8,067 bases of DNA from Prolixibacteraceae bacterium. Lineage in GTDB: Bacteria; Bacteroidota; Bacteroidia; Bacteroidales; Prolixibacteraceae. Shown one piece after another: positions 1 to 5,298 of the stretch (position 1 is its first letter; every line of letters begins with the position of its first letter). The translations under genes and the position numbers were made by a program. The notes beneath the pieces are model-generated. The model made no database searches. It saw nothing but the letters and a program-made list of their open reading frames with translations, and was not told the origin of the DNA. The DNA lies in assembly GCA_007116765.1 (NCBI GenBank), contig SKHV01000039.1, positions 1 to 8,067 on the forward strand, given 5' to 3'.

Positions 1-807
1 ATGAAAGCTCTGCGTGTTGAAAACAGGCAGTTGCTTGAACGTTACATGGCATTGAATGATAAATTGAGTCAAGTAGAAAACGTATTGGACGAGATTCAGG
101 TACGCGATGATAACATTTACCGTGTAATTTTTGATACTGACCCAATACCTGAAACAGTGCGCAAAGCCGGATTTGGAGGTGTTGACATGTATGAGAATAT
201 CGAATCGTTCAACAATACTGAGATAGTGCTAAATACGGCAAAGAAATTAGATATTATTTCAAAACAGGCTTATATTCAAGCCAAATCCTATGAAGATGTA
301 TTGGGTTTGGCAAAGAAAAAAGAAGTGGAATTATCATCTATTCCTGCAATTATACCTTTATCAAGCGAAGATTTAGCATATACATCTTCGGGTTGGGGAA
401 TGAGAGTTCATCCAATTTACAATGTGCCAATTTTTCATTATGGGATTGACTTTGTAGCTACGACAGGAAGCCCCATTTATGCAACAGGTGATGGCGTGAT
501 TACAACTGTACGCACTTTGCGAAACGGACACGGAAAGCATGTTGTAATTGATCATGGATTTGGCTACGAAACACTATATGGTCATATGAGTGCTTTTAAT
601 GTAAAAGTAGGCGAACGTGTAACCCGCGGTCAGGTTATTGGCTATGTGGGGTCAACAGGTACATCTACTGCCCCGCATCTTCACTACGAAGTGCATAAAA
701 ACGGACGCAACGTAAATCCTGCACATTACTTTTTCAAAGATTTGTCACCGCTTGAATTTGAGCAGTTAGTAGCAACTTCTTCAAACATAAAGCGAAGTTT
801 TGATTAA
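1..807 (+). CDS. M23 (LytM-type) peptidoglycan endopeptidase, 5'-truncated at the window edge
   Basis: Zinc metalloendopeptidase that cleaves peptide cross-links in peptidoglycan; the family acts in the periplasm, anchored in the inner membrane. The C-terminal LytM domain is complete: HxxxD at H146/D150, a catalytic-type histidine in the YGHMS motif (H195), and HLH at H226-H228, so the zinc set (H146, D150, H228) and the active-site histidines are all present. Residues 1-35 are charged and heptad-like, as in the coiled coil preceding the domain in Bacteroidetes relatives. Those relatives are, from memory, about 320 residues and start with a short cytoplasmic stretch and one membrane helix; here neither is visible. 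The ATG at base 1 is therefore probably an internal methionine, with the true start left of the window. In many Bacteroidetes this gene lies beside alaS, which would also be off the left edge. It leads the + strand cluster; the stop is 9 bases before the MerR gene. Confidence 0.93.
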   Translation: MKALRVENRQLLERYMALNDKLSQVENVLDEIQVRDDNIYRVIFDTDPIPETVRKAGFGGVDMYENIESFNNTEIVLNTAKKLDIISKQAYIQAKSYEDVLGLAKKKEVELSSIPAIIPLSSEDLAYTSSGWGMRVHPIYNVPIFHYGIDFVATTGSPIYATGDGVITTVRTLRNGHGKHVVIDHGFGYETLYGHMSAFNVKVGERVTRGQVIGYVGSTGTSTAPHLHYEVHKNGRNVNPAHYFFKDLSPLEFEQLVATSSNIKRSFD

Positions 808-812
808 CTTTG
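805..812 (+). promoter_or_regulatory. Possible Bacteroidetes -7 promoter element (TAACTTTG)
   Basis: TAACTTTG matches the Bacteroidetes -7 consensus TAnnTTTG exactly. It overlaps the TAA stop of the M23 gene and ends four bases before the ATG of the MerR gene. If used, transcription would begin at or within a few bases of the start codon, giving a leaderless or nearly leaderless message. Against it, no TTG-type -33 box is seen at the expected distance upstream (about 770-790), so this is a tentative call. Confidence 0.35.
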
Positions 813-816
813 CCTT

Positions 817-1152
817 ATGCCTGTAAATATTCCTGAAATAGAAAAACATTATTGTAGTATTAGTGAAGTAGCCGATATGTTTGGCGTGAATGCTTCTCTA
901 ATTCGTTATTGGGAAAAAGAGTTTGATACTATAAAGCCCCATAAGAACAATAAAGGAAACCGTCTTTTCACAAAAGAAGCAATTGATGAAATTGCTTTGG
1001 TATACTACTTAGTGAAAGAGCGGGGAATGACATTAAAAGGTGCTAGACAAAAAATAAAAGAAAACAGGGAAAGCACTTTACAGGAGCATGAAGTTGTGAA
1101 GAGATTGAAAGATATTAAATCCCTGCTTCTTGAGATAAAAGATGAAATGTAA
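817..1152 (+). CDS. MerR-family transcriptional regulator (short, DNA-binding domain only)
   Basis: Small 111-residue DNA-binding protein. Residues 14-36 form the MerR winged helix-turn-helix (SISEVADMFGV then IRYWEKEF, with the recognition-helix RYWE typical of the family). Residues 37-53 form the wing, ending in NRLFT, and the following helices contain GMTLKGARQKI. About 30 charged residues at the C-terminus (from about 80) probably form the dimerisation helix. There is no effector-binding domain and only one cysteine (C13), so metal or redox sensing as in classical MerR is not supported; it is more like the stand-alone MerR proteins common beside M23 genes in Bacteroidetes. Its targets are unknown. 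The ATG is the only reasonable start, and no Shine-Dalgarno sequence precedes it. The gene ends with tandem stops (TAA TAG), six bases before the NIF3 gene, so co-transcription is likely. Confidence 0.92.
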   Translation: MPVNIPEIEKHYCSISEVADMFGVNASLIRYWEKEFDTIKPHKNNKGNRLFTKEAIDEIALVYYLVKERGMTLKGARQKIKENRESTLQEHEVVKRLKDIKSLLLEIKDEM

Positions 1153-1158
1153 TAGCTT

Positions 1159-2262
1159 ATGAGTTGGTTTGTTAAAGACATAATAAGTGCAATTGAAGAG
1201 TTTGCCCCAATTCCTTTACAAGAGTCGTGGGATAACTCGGGTTTGCTAGTAGGTGACAGCTATAATAAAATAGATTCAGCCGTAATTAGCATCGATGTTA
1301 CCGAGACTGTGGTTGACGATGCAATAAAGCATGGTGAAGGGCTAATTATCGCTCATCATCCTCTGATTTTTGGTGGACTTAAGCGGTTAAACGGAAACAC
1401 TGATGTTGAGCGGGCAATTATTAAAGCGATAAAAAATAATGTGGCAATATATGCCGCACATACTAACATAGATAGCGTTAAAAACGGTGTCAGTTGGAAA
1501 ATGGCTCAAAAAATTGGTTTGAAAAATGTGAATACACTTCAGCCCCAAAAGGGACTGTTAAAAAAGCTAATTACATTTATCCCAACCAATGATCTTCAAA
1601 TTGTGCAGCAAGCCATTTTTGCTGCAGGAGCAGGACATATAGGCAATTACGACTCATGTGGATTTACGATAAGCGGAACCGGAAGTTTCAAAGGAGACGA
1701 GCAGACTAATCCATATAAAGGAGTTAAGGGCAAACTGCATACTGAAACCGAAATTCGTTTTGAAACCATTTTTCCATCGTATTTACAGAATAGGGTAATA
1801 CATGCACTATTGCAAGCGCACCCTTACGAAGAGGTGGCTTACGATGTTTATTCTCTAGATAATACGCATCCTAATGTTGGGATTGGAGTAGTAGGCGAAC
1901 TTGAGACACCAGAAGAAAGCATTTCATTTTTGAAACGGTTGAAAGAAGTTTTCGCCTGTGAAACATTAAAATACACCTACCCGCATAAAAATAAAGTATC
2001 GAAAATTGCTCTTGTGGGTGGTGCCGGAAGCAATTATCTTAAATATGCAATGGCAGCAGGTGCCGATGTGTTTATTAGCGGAGATTTTAAATACCATCAG
2101 TTTTTTGAGGCAGAAAATAAAATTACTATAGCTGATATTGGTCATTATGAAAGTGAGCAATACACTAAAGAACTTTTTTATGAAATAGTTACAAATAAAT
2201 TTTCTAAATTTGCACTCCGTTTATCGGATGTAAAAACAAACCCGGTAAATTATTTATTCTGA
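1159..2262 (+). CDS. NIF3-family dinuclear metal-binding protein (YqfO-type, with inserted PII-like domain)
   Basis: Complete 367-residue member of the NIF3/YbgI/YqfO family, sometimes labelled GTP cyclohydrolase 1 type 2 homolog. Family members form hexameric toroids with a two-metal site; the physiological reaction is not settled. The expected ligands are visible: the AHHPL motif (H66, H67), D105 in AAHTNID, and H329 with E333 in GHYESEQY, matching the H-H-D-H-E set known from E. coli YbgI. The N-terminal QESWDNSGLLVG (21-32) is a family hallmark. Compared with the short YbgI form of about 250 residues, this protein has an extra domain at about 133-235. Hallmarks there are GAGHIGNYDSC (157-167), GTGSFKG (173-179) and HPYEEVAYD (221-229), as in the longer YqfO-type proteins. 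The product is cytoplasmic, with no signal peptide. It lies six bases after the MerR gene and 21 bases before the zinc-ribbon gene, a pairing seen in several phyla. Confidence 0.96.
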   Translation: MSWFVKDIISAIEEFAPIPLQESWDNSGLLVGDSYNKIDSAVISIDVTETVVDDAIKHGEGLIIAHHPLIFGGLKRLNGNTDVERAIIKAIKNNVAIYAAHTNIDSVKNGVSWKMAQKIGLKNVNTLQPQKGLLKKLITFIPTNDLQIVQQAIFAAGAGHIGNYDSCGFTISGTGSFKGDEQTNPYKGVKGKLHTETEIRFETIFPSYLQNRVIHALLQAHPYEEVAYDVYSLDNTHPNVGIGVVGELETPEESISFLKRLKEVFACETLKYTYPHKNKVSKIALVGGAGSNYLKYAMAAGADVFISGDFKYHQFFEAENKITIADIGHYESEQYTKELFYEIVTNKFSKFALRLSDVKTNPVNYLF

Positions 2263-2283
2263 AACGATTAATATATTAGCAAA

Positions 2284-3057
2284 ATGGCTGGAAAAAATCA
2301 GGATGTTAAAGCAACCGAAGTAAATATTGAAGATAAATTGAAAATGCTTTTCGACCTTCAAAAAGTTGCCTCAGAGAAGGACAAACTAAAAACTTTAAGA
2401 GGAGAATTACCTCTCGAGGTTCAAGATCTTGAAGATGAAGTAGCAGGATTAAAAACCCGTATAAACAATTTTCAGGATGATGTAAAGAATCTTGAAACCT
2501 TGATCTCGAATCGCAAAACGGCAATGGAAGAGTCAAAATCTCTCATTGCAAAATATTCTGAACAACAGAACAATGTTCGGAATAATCGTGAATTCGATTC
2601 TTTGTCGAAGGAAATTGAATTTCAGAATCTTGAAATTGAGCTTTCTGAAAAAAGAATCAAAGAGCACACTATCGAGCTGAATGAAAAATCACAAGCTACA
2701 GAAACTTCACAGTTGCTTTTAAAAGATCGTGAAGCCGATTTGGAAAGCAAGCAAAAAGAGCTTGAAGAAATTACAGAAGAAACAAAAATTGAAACAGAAA
2801 AACTAAACGAGAAAGCTCAAAAAATTGAAGAAAAAATTGAAGAGCGTTTATTAACTGCTTTCCGCCGCATTAGAAAAAATGCGCGCAATGGCCTTGCAGT
2901 GGTTTCGGTTGAACGCGATGCTTGCGGTGGATGCTTCAATAAAATACCTCCTCAAAGACAGCTCGATATCGCCTCACGAAAAAAGGTTATTGTTTGCGAA
3001 TATTGCGGACGTATTTTGGTTGATAAAGATATCGACAACGACAATATAGAAGGATAG
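2284..3057 (+). CDS. Coiled-coil protein with C-terminal C4 zinc ribbon
   Basis: Complete 257-residue cytoplasmic protein. Residues about 15-195 are almost continuous charged heptads (rich in E, K, L, Q), predicting a long antiparallel helical hairpin; the NNVRNNREFDSLSKEIEFQN stretch (residues 97-116) is strongly conserved in relatives and may mark the turn region. The C-terminal zinc ribbon has two CxxC pairs, C214/C217 (CGGC) and C238/C241 (CEYC), separated by IPPQRQLDI. This is the family that includes Helicobacter pylori HP0958, a flagellar RNA/RpoN-associated factor encoded next to a NIF3 homolog. In non-flagellated Bacteroidetes that role cannot apply, and the function is unknown; nucleic-acid or protein binding is an inference from the ribbon. 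The basic segment RIRKNARNG just before the ribbon fits RNA contact. The length is normal for Bacteroidetes homologs. It is the last gene of the cluster, followed by the terminator at 3081-3117. Confidence 0.94.
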   Translation: MAGKNQDVKATEVNIEDKLKMLFDLQKVASEKDKLKTLRGELPLEVQDLEDEVAGLKTRINNFQDDVKNLETLISNRKTAMEESKSLIAKYSEQQNNVRNNREFDSLSKEIEFQNLEIELSEKRIKEHTIELNEKSQATETSQLLLKDREADLESKQKELEEITEETKIETEKLNEKAQKIEEKIEERLLTAFRRIRKNARNGLAVVSVERDACGGCFNKIPPQRQLDIASRKKVIVCEYCGRILVDKDIDNDNIEG

Positions 3058-3080
3058 CACATATTTTTTTAGAGATTGGT

Positions 3081-3117
3081 AAAAAAGGGCATCAGTTATT
3101 TACTGATGCCTTTTTTT
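3081..3117. terminator. Bidirectional intrinsic terminator between convergent operons
   Basis: A perfect 9-bp stem (GGCATCAGT at 3088-3096 with ACTGATGCC at 3102-3110) closes a TATTT loop. It is followed on the + strand by seven T (3111-3117), giving a standard Rho-independent terminator about 30 bases after the zinc-ribbon stop. On the - strand the same hairpin is followed by C then six T (the complement of 3081-3087), so it can also stop the convergent transcript ending at 3176. The rest of the gap (3118-3175) is AT-rich with nothing else recognisable. Confidence 0.9.
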
Positions 3118-3175
3118 GATTTTTAAAGTTGAATGATTAAATCATAGTGTTTGGATTAAAGGTGTATATGTGCGC

Positions 3176-5284
3176 TCATTCAACAACATAAACTACTTCA
3201 TCGCTTAGCAGCGATTCCCCACCGTCGGCAGTAAACACTTTTATGGCATAGCTGATTGTTTGCTGTGGGAGCCGTTCGCTGAATTCTATGTCGCTTGTGC
3301 GGCGGTGATATCTCAAGCTGCCGTTAGTATCGGTTTTGTAAATTGCAAACAATGCACCTTCAAAATCATGCATGTAATCCCAGCTTAATGTGAGCATGCC
3401 GTCGAGTTCTTCAGCAATCAGGTTTTCTACTGTTGGACGTACGCCATCGTCGTATGCTTTGCCAAATACAGGGTGGGCAAATTCCGAATGGTTTCCACTA
3501 AAGTCGCTTGCACGCAGCGAGTAGTAAAATGTTGTGCCTTGCTCTACATTGCTGTCGGTAAAGCTTGTTTGGCCGTTTTCGAGTTCGTCATAAAAGTCCC
3601 AGGGTGCTTCTAAGTTTGTGTTGCGGAAAAGTTGTTGGCTTTCTACATCGCGGCTTTCGCTAAGAGCAAAATGCAGTTCAATTTCGTTGGTCCGGTTTAT
3701 AACCTTCTTAAAAACCGGTGTAGTGGGGGGTATGGTGTCCGGACGTTCTATCACCATGGTTTCGGAGTAGCCCGATTGGTTAAAGTTGAAATCGAGGGCA
3801 ATAATTTTGTAATAAATACGGGGAGTGAGCGAATTAAGCGTTACGGTGTCGTTAAATACCGTGGGTATTTGGTGTTGCAGCGAATCATCATCCACAAAGC
3901 CTTCAAAAATAACCGAAAATTCGTGTTCGGGGTCGTTGGCCCTGAAGAGGCGATAACCCATCAAATCTCTTTCGGTATTCCTTTCAACTTCGAGCCTGAC
4001 CACCCCTAACGAATCAATTTCGCCCGATAGCCATTCAGGTATTCCGGGTGGTATAGTATCAATAAGCGTTACCGCCGATGGCAACGATGTGCTTATGTTG
4101 AAGGCTGTATCAACTGCCTGTATAATATAATAGTTGCTCTGGCCTTCGACAAAAGTTGTATCGGTAAACGAGCGTGTTTCCATAGGTAGCGGGTCGGGGT
4201 GTATGAGGGTAAACTCGCCATCGTGCGAATTGGCTCGTGCCACAATAAAGGCCAGGAGGTCGGGCGTGGGCGGTTCGTTCATTTCCCATTCAATCAGCAC
4301 TTCGCGGGGCGATACATGTTCAAGTCTTGTCATGCGGGGTTGTTCCGGCGGTGTTCGGTCGCGGGGCATGGCTTCCACCTCCGCAAACATAATGCGCTCG
4401 CCAAAAACATTTTGCCCGTAAAAACGGTAGGAGTATGTTACGTAGTTCTCCAGTTCTTTGTCGTTATAGCCGTGGCGAAGGGGTTCGTCCGATTTTTTGT
4501 GCCTTAATGAAAATATAGGAGCGTCGTTTAGTTTAGTGAACGTGTTTTCTCCGGGTGCCCGCCGTTCCACATCAAAGCCGAAAAGAAAGTTGTGGTCTTC
4601 CCATACAAAACTTATTTCCTCATCGTCTTCATAATGAAAAACCTCGTGTGAATAATCTATTGAGCCTGTACTTGCCACAATGGTGTATGGTTCGGGTACA
4701 ACCCGGTAAATGTCGGGCTGATTGATGCTTGTAGCCCTGTAGGTATAGGTTTCGCCGGCAACAACATCTTTGTCGGTAAATGCGAGTGCCAATCCCTGAG
4801 CAGCAACCGCTTCGCGCAGTGCTGTGAGCATGAAAACCATGTATTCAAAGTCCTCGTCCGATTTTTGTTGCTTCATGCCTGCTATTCCCTGTTCAAAATC
4901 GAAAGTGCCACCCATTGGTTCCGATGAAGCTGCAAGGAAATCCATTGCCAGCTCAATTATGCTGTATGTTTCTGATGTTTCATCTTCCATGCTCAGGGCT
5001 TCGTTCCATTGGTTCTGCGACCAGGGGTTAATGCGTGCAATTTCTTCGAAATTATTGCTTTCTCCAGTCGCACGTTCCAATATGAAACCGCTGTTTAAGC
5101 CGGCATTCAGCAGAGCTTTGTTTTGCGGGAAAAGCCTGAGCTCTATGCCTTGGTTTTCAACATAGCGCCCCATTATTTTTACCGAAGTATCGAATTCCCC
5201 GATTTCGCTTTCGGCCTGTTGGGCAAAGGCCACAATGGCAAAAGAGAGTATTAATGTGCTTATTATTAGTTTTAACCGTATCAT
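3176..5284 (-). CDS. Secreted multi-domain fibronectin type III-like protein
   Basis: Complete 702-residue protein. A signal peptide is clear: a basic start (MIRLK), a hydrophobic core at 6-20 and AFA before Q22 as the likely signal peptidase I site. There is no lipobox cysteine, and the whole protein lacks cysteine. The rest reads as about six FN3-like beta-sandwiches. DxxPP or similar linkers at 309-313 (DRTPP), 409-413 (DTIPP), 516-520 (DTIPP) and 613-617 mark a period of about 97-107 residues. Repeating strand signatures such as SNYYIIQAVD, RIYYKIIALD and TFYYSLRASD precede the linkers. The first domain (about 36-205) seems to be split by a helical, acidic insertion (about 89-165). No catalytic motif and no type IX secretion C-terminal domain are visible; it ends VVYVVE. 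It starts 14 bases after the large upstream gene, with an A-rich leader and no Shine-Dalgarno sequence, so the two are surely co-transcribed. An extracellular or periplasmic binding or structural role is inferred. Its specific function is unrecognised. Confidence 0.9.
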   Translation of the reverse strand: MIRLKLIISTLILSFAIVAFAQQAESEIGEFDTSVKIMGRYVENQGIELRLFPQNKALLNAGLNSGFILERATGESNNFEEIARINPWSQNQWNEALSMEDETSETYSIIELAMDFLAASSEPMGGTFDFEQGIAGMKQQKSDEDFEYMVFMLTALREAVAAQGLALAFTDKDVVAGETYTYRATSINQPDIYRVVPEPYTIVASTGSIDYSHEVFHYEDDEEISFVWEDHNFLFGFDVERRAPGENTFTKLNDAPIFSLRHKKSDEPLRHGYNDKELENYVTYSYRFYGQNVFGERIMFAEVEAMPRDRTPPEQPRMTRLEHVSPREVLIEWEMNEPPTPDLLAFIVARANSHDGEFTLIHPDPLPMETRSFTDTTFVEGQSNYYIIQAVDTAFNISTSLPSAVTLIDTIPPGIPEWLSGEIDSLGVVRLEVERNTERDLMGYRLFRANDPEHEFSVIFEGFVDDDSLQHQIPTVFNDTVTLNSLTPRIYYKIIALDFNFNQSGYSETMVIERPDTIPPTTPVFKKVINRTNEIELHFALSESRDVESQQLFRNTNLEAPWDFYDELENGQTSFTDSNVEQGTTFYYSLRASDFSGNHSEFAHPVFGKAYDDGVRPTVENLIAEELDGMLTLSWDYMHDFEGALFAIYKTDTNGSLRYHRRTSDIEFSERLPQQTISYAIKVFTADGGESLLSDEVVYVVE

Positions 5285-5298
5285 ATTGTTGTTTTTTA

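Noticed and set aside
3133..3145. AT-rich inverted repeat ATGAT-TAA-ATCAT in the intergenic gap
   Set aside because: The stem is only five weak base pairs with no T-tract next to it; chance is a sufficient explanation in AT-rich DNA.
3632..4507. Open frames of 95-125 codons on the + strand inside the FN3 gene (3632-4009, 4134-4421, 4199-4507)
   Set aside because: They lie opposite a long continuous frame with a signal peptide and regular domain repeats, have no domain-like sequence, and overlap each other; they are antisense shadows.
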